Of a stretch of 64,000 nt of DNA, positions 27,596-36,996 are shown one piece after another. Below the pieces are notes generated by a model that was given only the letters and a program-made list of their open reading frames with translations, had not been told where the DNA came from and made no database searches. The stretch is taken from positions 12,404,599 through 12,468,598 of the forward strand of contig NC_088309.1 in assembly GCF_910592395.1 (NCBI RefSeq). The letters run 5' to 3'. The stretch's first letter is position 1; every line of letters begins with the position of its first letter. This DNA is from Lineus longissimus (Eukaryota > Nemertea > Pilidiophora > Heteronemertea > Lineidae). Position numbers and translations under genes: made by a program.

Positions 27596-30453
27596 TCTAG
27601 GGAGCATCATGGAGATGTGGAGAACGCCAAGCAAGGATTCTGACTGGTAATTACTGGTATTACCCGACTTTACAGTATGGCTGGGGGACAATTCTCTCTA
27701 ATTTGGTCACACGGCTAACTCTACATGGTTATGTGTGTGTCTATTAACATTGTACATGGTGTCATTTCTGAAAAAAGATTAAAGAATTTGTTAGAAAAGT
27801 TCACCAAAAAATATTGTTTTGACGTTATGGTCTGATCTCTTCATATCAAGGGCAAATTATATTGTAATATGAAGGGTTTCTCTGTTCCATTGAACTTTTG
27901 GTCCTAAGACCATTCAAGTCTTTGGCTGTATTGTGAATGCGCCATAGCAGACGTTCACAGCGGTGTTTAGGACCGAGTTCAAATAGATTGGTGATGTGGA
28001 GGAAGTTCCTTCACCGCATATGATGCTCTTTATTTGATTTATTGTCATTATGCAGTATGCTAATCTGTGCTCATGTAGTTTCACAAATCCGAAAATAAAA
28101 ACGTCATGAGTGATCATGTCCTCCGGTTGTGAGATTGCACTTGATTTAAGCCAGTGATCACATTAAATGAAATGGTTATGATAATTTATTGATGCGTGGA
28201 TGATACAGTAATATTCAGTTTCTATAAAAAGTTGTTGAAGCTTTCATAACAACGTCAACAATGAAATGTTCATGAAGCTGAAAGCTGGCAAAATCGCTTA
28301 TTTTCAATTGGAGATTGTCAAAATATCGCATTGGCAAAAATACAGCTGTAGATATTCCGTTATCATATCTTTCAGTCGCAAGTACAGAAATGTCATTGCC
28401 GGCATTTCATAACTTCCCCGCCATTTAAATCACTTCTAGGGCAAATAAGTGAATTGTAATGAAATCCGTGCCTGCCTAGGTTACTGTATTACACCGTAAT
28501 TGTATTGAAAATTTATATCGGTATTGGGCTACTGTTTCTAATTGATACAATTTTGATTGACAGGTTCGTGCAATTTCATACAATTAGTCTAGCATGCATT
28601 GCACTGGCCAAATGCGGCTTGATTATCTAGACAATCACACCATAATGGATATTGGGGCTATAGAAAAACCTATTGGAAACACTGGGGCTGTTTTTGTCCA
28701 GGGAATGTGTCCGTATGAAAATCTGATATTGCACGGTGGTCATTTCTTCCGATAAAAGTCATGTTACATGTAAAATGTACACGATCCATGGCATTCTAGA
28801 CCTGAAGTAGACTGAACGGATGCTGTTTACTTTGACATTCTCATTTCCCATCAACCAATCATGGGCCTAGTCATCCATGGAAACAATCCATCGCCAAGAG
28901 AGTCCATTTGAGCGCAAGCTAATCCCCGCTGGTACTCATTCGCATGTCGTCATTATTCAAAATGGCTATAGAACATGTAGAAGCACTACACGCATGCCTT
29001 TGTTCATATGCGACCAGTTAATGTTTAATCATATCGCCGAATGCATAATCCACCATCTTCTTCCACACGTCTGTGTGTCCCCCATGCTGTTCAGTCCGCA
29101 CAATCTAATTTCCCCATGTGCATATGCAGCCATGTCACACCATGGTCCGCCATAAAATTAGATCCAAATTCACCATGGCAGAATAGAGTTATGAGCACAG
29201 CTATTGAAAATCAAATCAGTCCCCATTGCGAGACTGGTGATCAGTGCAGACTTGTTCTTTAGCTCGGGAGCAATGTGAGGCTCTGTTACAATGTGGTCTT
29301 GGCAAGGCGCAAGGAAGAGGTGGGTGTGGTGAGGTCTTCTTGTCATGTGTGGAATCCTGATGGCCAAATAACCCTTTCAGGTGCACGAAAATGAAAAAGA
29401 ATGGTCAAAATGTTTGTAATTGCTAAACGATAAAACTTGGCTAAAAACACCACTTGTCAAACACACAATCATTATCTCATAATCTTTAACTTACTAAGTT
29501 TCTGGTGGGCATCCCACTGCAAAATTTGAAAGATCCTGTTCTCCAAATGGTGTGAGTACTGGTGACCCTTTTCCTTCCATGCCAGGTCACAACTTCCCTC
29601 TTCACTTATCCCCCCTTTGAATTCCCTCTTCACATACTCATGCCAAATGCGTGAGGCAGCTCAGAAAGGGGGGATTTTGGCAAATTACAGTAATCAGATG
29701 CCTTGCAATGTGATACTGGTTTCATGTCAACTTGTCAAGGTCATACTGGTCAGCGTGGCTGTTGACATTGATGGATCATATTGTCAATACTAGGATAAGG
29801 CTAATGCGTTGTGACTTGTTCATTGGTTGCCGGTGACACACTACAGCTTATCACAAAAAAACCCCAGAAATCTTGTTAAAAAGTTCCTCTTCTAGTTAGC
29901 ATCACTTGAGGATTTGCCCGTGAAATCTTTCTGCCCCTGATGTTTGGTTTAAAGGACATTTGTTTTCCCTATCTATGTCTGCGGTGTTCTCTATGTATAA
30001 CATTTCAGACAGCTGTACCATGAAGTTTTTGTGTGTCTTATAAAACTGAATGGCAATATCATGATGCTGATCTCACTGTCTGATCATCAGCAATGCATTT
30101 TTAAATTCCAAGGGACGAGGCTGCACGTTTTAGATTGCTTGGAATAAATGACTTCAGTGTGGGTTAAGTACGAGAAGACTTAGTGGAGGCATCTGATAAA
30201 AACACATTACATTCTCTGTTGTTCTTTAAATAGCAATGCTAGGCTATTATGAGCTTTGAAAATGAAAGGTTTCTGATGGCATAAACCAAATCATGTCGTT
30301 GGAAAGCACATGGTAATGAATGTATGGAAGAAGCCATAATGCTGCACTATATTCAGCAGGTATATGAAGACGGCATGCTTTCAGATATCATTAGAAGTGT
30401 TGGTAATAAGGAAAATGAGGCAAAGGTAGAGGTTTCATTTTGTGTCATTCAAA

Positions 30454-30624
30454 CTTACCTATGGAACACTTTTGCATGTTACTCCATTTGGGCTCAAACA
30501 CAAGAGTATCCCTTTAATTTTCTAAAGGGAGAACTGAGTTAACAGCTCGGCCGCCAGGCGGCGCCCTGACCGATCCCGCGAGATCGCGCCGATCTCATGC
30601 CGCCATATTCAGTCTTTACTCTTG
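30454..30624 (+). repeat. Left inverted terminal repeat of the DIRS element
   Basis: 171 bp that match the reverse complement of 36780-36950 at 170 positions; the one mismatch is C at 30610 against the complement of A at 36794. It begins CTTACCTATGGAACAC and contains a GC-rich stretch around 30548-30600. Outside this repeat the two ends differ (30436-30453 versus 36951-36996), as in DIRS elements, where short terminal sequences are matched by the ICR instead. Confidence 0.95.
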
Positions 30625-30918
30625 TGCTTCTACGAAGCACATCGTTTTTTCAAAGCTGCCGTGAATTCGATTTAAAACCAAATTCAACCAGCCAAGTCTA
30701 GACGATTTTGGGTTCATTCACCTACGGAGTAGACCGCCAAACTAATCTTGGCATTAGTATTGTCCAGTCTATTTAATTATAGACATTTTCTTAGCTAGCT
30801 TAGTCGACCCGGCTCCATTATTTTGATCTTGGTAGGGTAGAGTTAAGTAGGCTATTCTCCGCTCTATTGTAATGAACAAGACTCAGATCCATTGCAATAG
30901 TGTTTAATTCAAGTAGGC
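30625..30918 (+). promoter_or_regulatory. DIRS 5' leader before ORF1
   Basis: About 290 bp between the left inverted repeat and the first ATG of ORF1. It holds a tight hairpin (TGTGCTTC at 30623-30630, loop TAC, GAAGCACA at 30634-30641). No clear TATA box or initiator can be assigned. The promoter is expected here or in the inverted repeat, by analogy with other DIRS elements. Confidence 0.35.
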
Positions 30919-33207
30919 ATGTTTTCCTTTCCATTAATTATTGCGTCCTTTCTGGCCTACTTGGGGTTCCCAGTGTTTTTATTGTCATTGGTACCATTTT
31001 TTATATGGCGTACCCCTCCGACGGCATCCTTTGTCTCACCACAAAGGAATGCGTCTGGTGGCGGGAAACGGGCCGCGAAGACGCCTAAACCCTCTTCCGG
31101 TTCCGTTTCCGGGCATATAACCCGGAGGTCTAGCAAACCTCCCGCCACCACCCCTTCCGTCAGCCGAGTTCCGGTTCCGGCCGCGGCTGCGAAGGATGCG
31201 GGATCTGACATTATTAATGTCTGTGGTCCCAAGGGAGACTTACATCCAATAAGTCTCCAAGGGTTTAATATACCCCGGACCTCAGGGAACCTTCCGGTTC
31301 CCCTGTCGTCCGCTCCCCCGAGTACAAGCCCTTTGTACCCGCGGGAGCACCCTGCTTCCGGTCCGCCGATTGCAGTTCCGGTTACTGACGCGGGTTCCCG
31401 TTTTTCAGTAACCGAAGACTCTACTGGGGGTTTTTCTCAGTCTTTACTGCGAAATAACCCCAGTCCTCACGGACACAGAAGAGTAGGGCCGGACCTTATA
31501 ACGCCACCTCCGAAACGCCATGCGTCTTCGGTAACAGCGTTTCCGCCCTCCGTACCTCCTTCTAAAAGGGCTTCCGGTAGCTCCATACCGGCGAAGGAGT
31601 TACGGGCATTTCCGGTTTCGGACTTCGTCCTACCGGAAATGCAGGCACCTTCCTACGTTGGCCAACCTCTTGGGTGGAACCAACCGGAAGTGCCACCCCC
31701 TCCTCGTAGCAGAGGCGTCGTTCCCATGGAACGAGCTACGCAGGGAGGACATCTGAACTCTAGTTCAGAATATGGGCAACTTCCGCTTCCGGAAGACCCA
31801 TTCGCCCGCACATACGGCTTCCAGGGTTCGCTTATGCGCTCACCCTCGCCTCAACCGCCCGTCGTTGAGAGAAGCCGCACGTCGGGTCCGGAACCCGAGT
31901 CGGGACAGCAACTGTCCCAGCTCATCCAGATGGTAGCAGGTCTTTCTGATAGACTCAGCCATCTGCAGCAGGGTTCCGGTTCCTCTGGTGCGCCTGGTCC
32001 CATCGGATACCCACCATCCGACTCCTCTATTTTAGAGGAATTTTCTGAGAACGAGAGTTCTCAGCCAGGCTACCGCTCCCCCAATCAGGAGGAGCTGTCA
32101 CCAGAGGAGGCCAGTATCCTGTCGGATATGAGGACACTCAGATCCTTGATCAGAGCGTACCTCCCGCAGGATCTGTGCCCTACCCCGCCGGAACTGCCAG
32201 CCTTGTCAACACCGACCTTTTCACTCTGGGGACAGGAAGTGGATCCCAATCCACAGGTTTCTCAAGGCTCCACTCGGGCACTTGAATTCCTTCCTCCCTC
32301 CCCGTCGGTGTTAGCAGTCTCTGAACTTTTGGAGCGTACAATCAGAGACTCACAAGGCGCCCACCAACGTACTTCCATCCCTGTCCTTCCGGCAGTCGGA
32401 CCGGAAGCTTGGTGTAAACCGGGGAAGTTGTTCACGGCACAACTTCCTCCCGTTAGGCAGTACCGCGCTGACTATTATCGAGTCAGCTCGGCCGGCTGTC
32501 CAGCTGCAGCATCGACTTCCATATTAAAGGACGATGTACAGCTGGACCAACTCGTGCCTAGGGTGACCTCCTCCTCGGCTTACCGAGACCTTAGAGCACA
32601 AGAGGGTCTGGCCAAAAACACGTTAGCGGTGCTCTCCTACGCAGAGCACACTAACCTGGCCCTAGCCAGATCCCTAAAAGATAATGAGTCACTATCTGAT
32701 GACACAAAATCGCTTGTGACATCCTTGTCACATTCGATTAGGCACGCTATTGCGCTGTCCACCAAGACCGCAGCAAATAGCGTCCTACTCCGTAGAGACG
32801 CCGCACTGGGCTCTCTCAATGTCATCAGATCCCTCCAGCTGGAAGGGGCCTTAAGAACCGCTCCTATGGACGGTTCTTTCCTGTTCGCAGATTCTGTACA
32901 AGAGGCGGCTCAAGCACAGAAAGATTGGGACAAATTATATGCCCCCACTGCGACACAGAGGGCCAAGACCTCTCTACCTAACGCTAGAAAGATAGAGAGG
33001 CCCCAGCAGGCATCGGGTTCAATCCCGTACGCCAGGCAGGTCCTGCCTAGGCCTACCCCGCCTAGTCAGCCTGCTCCTGCTGGATCCTTCCGACGGGAAG
33101 CGGAGGGTCGCCGGACTGGAAAGAGGAAAAATACTTCCTCTAACCAGGGTGGATCCGGTCCGACTAAGCACTCCTTTCGCCCAAGGGGTGCTGGCCGGAA
33201 GAGGTGA
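30919..33207 (+). CDS. DIRS ORF1, Gag-like protein
   Basis: An open frame of 762 residues, uninterrupted. Residues 1-30 are hydrophobic, which is odd for a Gag, so the true start may be later or non-ATG. Residues 40-330 are rich in Pro, Ser and Arg and look disordered. A short coiled-coil-like segment lies near 325-345 (QLSQLIQMVAGLSDRLSHLQ). Residues about 515-670 form a helix-rich block (YRADYYRVSS; LAKNTLAVLSY) of the kind conserved in DIRS ORF1 proteins. The C-terminal ~35 residues are strongly basic (TGKRKN, RPRGAGRKR) and may bind nucleic acid. No CCHC zinc knuckle is present. It presumably packages element RNA. Its last 59 nt overlap the ORF2 start in another frame. The role is inferred from position and composition. 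Confidence 0.85.
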   Translation: MFSFPLIIASFLAYLGFPVFLLSLVPFFIWRTPPTASFVSPQRNASGGGKRAAKTPKPSSGSVSGHITRRSSKPPATTPSVSRVPVPAAAAKDAGSDIINVCGPKGDLHPISLQGFNIPRTSGNLPVPLSSAPPSTSPLYPREHPASGPPIAVPVTDAGSRFSVTEDSTGGFSQSLLRNNPSPHGHRRVGPDLITPPPKRHASSVTAFPPSVPPSKRASGSSIPAKELRAFPVSDFVLPEMQAPSYVGQPLGWNQPEVPPPPRSRGVVPMERATQGGHLNSSSEYGQLPLPEDPFARTYGFQGSLMRSPSPQPPVVERSRTSGPEPESGQQLSQLIQMVAGLSDRLSHLQQGSGSSGAPGPIGYPPSDSSILEEFSENESSQPGYRSPNQEELSPEEASILSDMRTLRSLIRAYLPQDLCPTPPELPALSTPTFSLWGQEVDPNPQVSQGSTRALEFLPPSPSVLAVSELLERTIRDSQGAHQRTSIPVLPAVGPEAWCKPGKLFTAQLPPVRQYRADYYRVSSAGCPAAASTSILKDDVQLDQLVPRVTSSSAYRDLRAQEGLAKNTLAVLSYAEHTNLALARSLKDNESLSDDTKSLVTSLSHSIRHAIALSTKTAANSVLLRRDAALGSLNVIRSLQLEGALRTAPMDGSFLFADSVQEAAQAQKDWDKLYAPTATQRAKTSLPNARKIERPQQASGSIPYARQVLPRPTPPSQPAPAGSFRREAEGRRTGKRKNTSSNQGGSGPTKHSFRPRGAGRKR

Positions 33208-36202
33208 CTCCCCCCTCCTTTCTCCTCCCGGACGCAAAAAGGAGCCGACTCCGGTAGTCGGGGGCCGTCTGCAAAAATTTGCAGACATTTGGGACGATTG
33301 GTGCCCAAAGGGGTCCCCAGTCCCAAACATGTTGAGGTACGGAGTGAAACTAGATTTCAACCGTACCCCCCCGACTACCATATATCCAACCCCAGTTCAG
33401 CCACCGAAGGACCCAGTCAAGGCCTCTGCCCTCCAAGCAGAGGTCGCGACATTACTGGAGAAGCAAGCTATCCAGGTCCTTCAAGATCCATGCTCCCCCG
33501 GCTTTTACAGCCACGTTTTCTTGGTTCCCAAGAAAGCAGGGACATGGAGGCTGATCATAGACCTTTCCAGGTTAAACACCTTCTTGAATGTTCCTCATTT
33601 CAAGATGGAAACCACCAGGTCTATAGCAACGGCGATACAGCCCAACGATTGGGCGGTATCGATGGATTTAATGGATGCGTACTTACATGTACCGATCCAT
33701 CCAGACTATCAACACTTCCTTCGATTCCATTACGAAGGAAAGACGTATCAATTCAGGGCCCTGCCGTTCGGTCTGGCATCGGCACCCCTAATTTTTACGA
33801 TGATAGTCACAGCCTTCGTCGCTCCCTTTCACGTGATGGGGTTCAAGCTCCATCACTACCTAGACGATTGGCTACTCCGTTGCAAATCGCGGGAACTACT
33901 ACTGCAACAACTTCAGGTTCTAAAGCAAAAAGTAGTTTCCGCAGGTTGGATTATCAACGAAACAAAGTCAGAATTCATACCATCCCAAGACTTCGTTTAC
34001 GTTGGAGTTCGGTTCCTTACGGCCATAGGGAAAATGCTGCCCCCCCTAGACAGGATAAAGAAAATTCTTCATCTCGTCGCAGAATTCAGAGGAAGGACTC
34101 AAGCTCCCGCAAGGCGATGCTTGAGCCTTTTGGGACTTCTGAATTCGGCAGCAGATCAAATCCCCCTTGGCCGTCTATATATGCGTCCCATCCAGATGTT
34201 TCTAATGTCTCTATGGAAACCCCACAGGGACCCATTAGACAAGTTGGTATTGATACCTCAATACCTACTCAAGAACGTCTGGAACTTCTGGGAGTCGGAG
34301 ACTCGTCTCCAAAGCGGTGTAGATCTTGCTCCACCGCCCCCAGAAGTGTCCCTGTTCACAGATGCTTCCCTACTAGGGTGGGGAGCACATCTGAACAACG
34401 GGGACATGTCCATAAGAGGTCTATGGACAAGGGAGGAGACCATTCTTCCAATAAATATATTGGAAATGAAGGCTGTCCTTCTTGCCGTGAGGGCTCTTTC
34501 CCTTCGCCTGAAGAATCGGAGAGTAACCCTGTTCTCCGACAATTCTACAGTAGTAGCATATGTCAGGAGACAGGGAGGCAGCAAAGGTCGGCATTCTTTG
34601 CCAGCTAACTTGGGAGCTTTACCATCTTTGTGCCGACCTTGGAGTATCGATATGTGCCAGACACATACCGGGCAATCGCAACATCCTTGCCGACGCCCTG
34701 TCCCGTCAGAACAAGCTAGTTCAGACAGAGTGGACACTCCATCAGGAGATTGTAGACGACCTTTGTCGCCTTTGGCAATCTCCGAAGGTAGATCTGTTCG
34801 CCACCAGGCTGAACAATCGCCTCCCCATCTATTACTCTCCACTTCCGGACGAAGAGGCCCTGGAAGTCGACAGCCTTACAGCCTCTTGGGTCGGGCTGAA
34901 CGCATATGCGTTTCCACCCCTCCCTCTCATCCAACCAGTCCTGAACAAGATCTTGACCAGCCATCCGGTGAGAATAACTCTCATCGCACCTTGCTGGCCA
35001 AATCAGGCCTGGTTCCCAGCCTTGCTGGAGCTCCTGATAGATCACCCCAGGAGTCTTCCTACTTGGAAGCACCTCCTGTGGCACCCCCTGGGGAGATGCT
35101 ACCACCAGAACCCTGGATTTTTCAAGTTTCACGCCTGGAACTTATCCAGTTGCATCTCCACCAGAGAGGCTTTTCGGACATCGCTGTCAAGCGCATGTCC
35201 GCACCTCAAAGGGGGTCTACCCTTGATGTGTATCAAGGAAAGTGGTCTACCTTCACTTCCTGGTGCAGGGAGAACGGAGTTAATCCGATCTCTCCCTCTA
35301 TATACAGATTAGTTGATTTCCTTATTGAATTATTCACGGAAAGACAACTATCTGTCACGGCTATAAAAGGGTACAAGTCCGCCATCGCTTCTACCCTCCG
35401 TGTTTTAAGCACCTGGGATCTTCGTTGGGAGGACCAAATAACCCCTCTTTTCAGAGGAATGTTATTAGAGCGTCCTAGACCGGTTCACAACACCCCTAAA
35501 TGGGACCTTTCTGTTGTCCTTAAGGTGCTCATGAGGCATCCTTTTGAACCCATGTCTATTTCATCCATGAAATATCTGACACTCAAAACGGTCTTTCTAG
35601 TAGCCTTGGCTACCGCCCAACGGAGATCAGAGCTCCATGCACTTTCTTTTAAGAAGCTGGCTTTTAGAGAGGGAGGGGAGGTTATCCTGGCTTTTATACC
35701 AGGATTTCTGGCGAAGAACCAGGGACCGGCCGCCTCTCGGCCCCCGGTTACTATTCCCTCTCTGTCAGGAACGATCTCTTATGATCTTCCTGACAGAACT
35801 TTATGTCCCGTCAGGGCCCTAAAGTTCTACATAAATAGGACAAAACCTCCCGGTATCCGCCAGGGGAGAGAGCGTTTGTTTTTGTCCTATAAGGAGGGAA
35901 ATAAACGAGAGATAGCGGCCGCCACTATTTCAAGGTGGATTGTGGAGACTATTCGTCTTTCCTACAACACCTTGAAGACTTCCTCTGATCTTCGTGCGCT
36001 AGCTAACATCTCAGCGCACGAAGTTAGAGCACTAGCCACCTCCTGGGCTAACTACCGAGGAGTTGCTCTTCAAGAAGTCGTTTCCGCTGCATGTTGGAGT
36101 AATCACTCCACATTCTCTCGTTTCTACCTACGAGACGTTTCTTCCCTCGTAGATGGCATGCACACAATCGGCCCGATTGTGTCTGCGGGGCATGTTGTTT
36201 GA
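33149..36202 (+). CDS. DIRS ORF2: reverse transcriptase, RNase H (partial), tyrosine recombinase
   Basis: A 1017-codon frame without stops. Reverse transcriptase spans about residues 93-300: motif A SMDLMDAYLHVP with Asp173, then ALPFGLASAP, then YLDD at 237-240. RNase H starts near residue 400 with FTDAS (Asp405), Glu439 in LEMKA and Asp464 in FSDNS. From about codon 479 to 665 this frame no longer carries family sequence; that part of the protein is in the +1 frame (34560-35312). The tyrosine recombinase domain occupies about 671-1010, with Arg825 (AQRRSEL), His957/Arg960 (HEVR), Trp983 and nucleophile Tyr993 (RFYLRD). The Arg960-Trp983 spacing of 23 equals that of Cre. The long out-of-frame stretch may be a natural ORF overlap plus one 1-bp insertion, so this is not necessarily one protein. 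The start overlaps ORF1 by 59 nt. Confidence 0.88.
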   Translation: MDPVRLSTPFAQGVLAGRGDSPLLSPPGRKKEPTPVVGGRLQKFADIWDDWCPKGSPVPNMLRYGVKLDFNRTPPTTIYPTPVQPPKDPVKASALQAEVATLLEKQAIQVLQDPCSPGFYSHVFLVPKKAGTWRLIIDLSRLNTFLNVPHFKMETTRSIATAIQPNDWAVSMDLMDAYLHVPIHPDYQHFLRFHYEGKTYQFRALPFGLASAPLIFTMIVTAFVAPFHVMGFKLHHYLDDWLLRCKSRELLLQQLQVLKQKVVSAGWIINETKSEFIPSQDFVYVGVRFLTAIGKMLPPLDRIKKILHLVAEFRGRTQAPARRCLSLLGLLNSAADQIPLGRLYMRPIQMFLMSLWKPHRDPLDKLVLIPQYLLKNVWNFWESETRLQSGVDLAPPPPEVSLFTDASLLGWGAHLNNGDMSIRGLWTREETILPINILEMKAVLLAVRALSLRLKNRRVTLFSDNSTVVAYVRRQGGSKGRHSLPANLGALPSLCRPWSIDMCQTHTGQSQHPCRRPVPSEQASSDRVDTPSGDCRRPLSPLAISEGRSVRHQAEQSPPHLLLSTSGRRGPGSRQPYSLLGRAERICVSTPPSHPTSPEQDLDQPSGENNSHRTLLAKSGLVPSLAGAPDRSPQESSYLEAPPVAPPGEMLPPEPWIFQVSRLELIQLHLHQRGFSDIAVKRMSAPQRGSTLDVYQGKWSTFTSWCRENGVNPISPSIYRLVDFLIELFTERQLSVTAIKGYKSAIASTLRVLSTWDLRWEDQITPLFRGMLLERPRPVHNTPKWDLSVVLKVLMRHPFEPMSISSMKYLTLKTVFLVALATAQRRSELHALSFKKLAFREGGEVILAFIPGFLAKNQGPAASRPPVTIPSLSGTISYDLPDRTLCPVRALKFYINRTKPPGIRQGRERLFLSYKEGNKREIAAATISRWIVETIRLSYNTLKTSSDLRALANISAHEVRALATSWANYRGVALQEVVSAACWSNHSTFSRFYLRDVSSLVDGMHTIGPIVSAGHVV
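34560..35312 (+). pseudogene. DIRS frame with RNase H C-terminus and methyltransferase-like domain (frameshifted from RT)
   Basis: This frame, +1 relative to ORF2, continues the RNase H domain. Its residues 10-50 hold ILCQLTWELYHLC, ARHIPGNRN and ADALSR, with the fourth catalytic Asp at residue 45. Residues about 62-165 match the methyltransferase-like region of DIRS elements (VDLFATRLNN at 77-86; LIAPCWPNQAWF at 141-152). The usual NPP[YF] catalytic motif is replaced by AYAFPPLPLI at 115-124, so methylation activity is doubtful. The join from ORF2 falls at the AAA run 34583-34585, where one extra A would cause the shift. The ATG at 34560 lies before the join and is not a real start. The tail past about 35130 runs to a stop at 35310 and overlaps the recombinase frame. 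Confidence 0.75.
35096..36202 (+). other. Possible separate tyrosine recombinase ORF
   Basis: If the recombinase is its own ORF, as in DIRS elements where it overlaps the RT/RNase H/methyltransferase frame, the Met at 35096 gives 368 residues covering the whole domain. It contains the N-terminal DNA-binding part (RGFSDIAVKRM; TLDVYQGKWSTFTSWC) and the catalytic part with R, HxxR, W and Y. All expected catalytic residues are present, so this domain looks intact. The choice between a separate ORF and a fusion cannot be settled from one copy. Confidence 0.55.
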
Positions 36203-36634
36203 TCCTGGCTAGATCAAAAAAAGGGGGGGGGAAGCCCGATTGAAGAGTCAAACGCGCATCTTGCGCCATTTTTTGATATGCCCTATCTTCAACATCCAGG
36301 CAACCCCTAGTAGACTAGAAAGGACGCAATTTCTTATTGTTGTTTAGCAATAATTCATTCTACACCCTTCAACATGCCTTACTTGCTCTAAGCTCTGTTG
36401 CCGGAAAGAAGATGGTTTTATTACGCAATTCTAGCGCTTTCCGGAGAATGGGTCTATTACTCTCTATAATATGATTGTAATACCGAGATCAAAATACCGG
36501 TCCTCCGGTTCTCCCCGTTTCTTTCCCCTGGCGGTCCTCCTTAGCTAATATGCCGGTGGTGCCTCCTGGATGGAACAACAGCTCAGCCTTAGGTAAGTCC
36601 TCGTTTCCCACCTCCAATAGGTTGCTGGGATTCG
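36203..36634 (+). other. DIRS 3' non-coding region
   Basis: About 430 bp from the ORF2 stop to the ICR. It begins with an A7G9 run (36216-36231). I see no AATAAA signal and no domain. A short unique segment, 36733-36779, separates the ICR from the right inverted repeat. Confidence 0.6.
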
Positions 36635-36732
36635 ATGCAAAAGTGTTCCATAGGTAAGTTTGAATGACACAAAATGCCCATTTCCTTACAAGAAATGGCC
36701 ATTTTGTTAGTTCATACTTACCTATGGAACAC
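36635..36732. repeat. Internal complementary region (ICR) of the DIRS element
   Basis: Positions 36635-36676 are the perfect reverse complement of the left end 30436-30477 (42 bp). Positions 36671-36732 are the perfect reverse complement of the right end 36935-36996 (62 bp). The two matches overlap by 6 bp, the CATTTT shared by both ends. The ICR therefore carries the joined right-end/left-end sequence. In the accepted model for DIRS-1, the ICR templates the terminal sequences and circular closure before recombinase-mediated integration. Confidence 0.93.
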
Positions 36733-36779
36733 GGCCCTCCCGCCGTCCCCACAAACGGGACATACTCTTTATTAACGCT

Positions 36780-36950
36780 CAAGAGTAAAGACTAAATATG
36801 GCGGCATGAGATCGGCGCGATCTCGCGGGATCGGTCAGGGCGCCGCCTGGCGGCCGAGCTGTTAACTCAGTTCTCCCTTTAGAAAATTAAAGGGATACTC
36901 TTGTGTTTGAGCCCAAATGGAGTAACATGCAAAAGTGTTCCATAGGTAAG
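36780..36950 (-). repeat. Right inverted terminal repeat of the DIRS element
   Basis: Inverted partner of 30454-30624 (170/171). It is followed by the unique right end 36951-36996, which holds a small hairpin (CCATTTC at 36969-36975 pairs with GAAATGG at 36983-36989). The same hairpin recurs inside the ICR, so it may be part of the recombination site; that role is inferred. Confidence 0.95.
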
Positions 36951-36996
36951 TATGAACTAACAAAATGGCCATTTCTTGTAAGGAAATGGGCATTTT

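Larger units (their letters stand above)
25986..30435. other. Non-coding up to the DIRS insertion
   Basis: Apart from the degenerate repeat at 27.2-27.6 kb I see no gene. An 11-bp inverted pair (ATCCCCCCTTT at 29608-29618 and AAAGGGGGGAT at 29665-29675) flanks a twice-repeated TCCCTCTTCAC. The open frame from 30324 is cut by the DIRS end and is not supported as an exon. Confidence 0.55.
30436..36996 (+). mobile_element. DIRS-type tyrosine-recombinase retrotransposon
   Basis: A 6.56-kb element, visibly more GC-rich than its AT-rich surroundings. Order: left inverted repeat, leader, ORF1 (Gag-like), ORF2 (reverse transcriptase, RNase H), a shifted frame with the RNase H end and methyltransferase-like region, tyrosine recombinase, 3' region with internal complementary region (ICR), right inverted repeat. 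Inverted repeats, an ICR matching both ends and a tyrosine recombinase in place of a DDE integrase define the DIRS group. I see no target-site duplication, as expected for tyrosine-recombinase integration. CATTTT occurs at both ends (30436-30441 and 36991-36996), so the ends are ambiguous by up to 6 bp. The empty site was probably AGGTTT-CATTTT-CTTACC. It lies in sense orientation about 3.6 kb upstream of the RRM exon pair. Confidence 0.93.

Noticed and set aside
30324-30435. Open frame running into the left end of the DIRS element, and a GAG-GTAAG on the minus strand across the rebuilt right flank
   Set aside because: No matching acceptor or continuing exon was found on either side, so an interrupted host exon is not supported.
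33289-34608. 439-codon open frame inside the DIRS element
   Set aside because: It overlaps the reverse transcriptase in another frame and has no RT or other domain; it is a shadow of ORF2.
34258-35132. Minus-strand open frames of 194 and 138 codons opposite the DIRS RNase H region
   Set aside because: They are antisense shadows of GC-rich coding sequence with no family resemblance.
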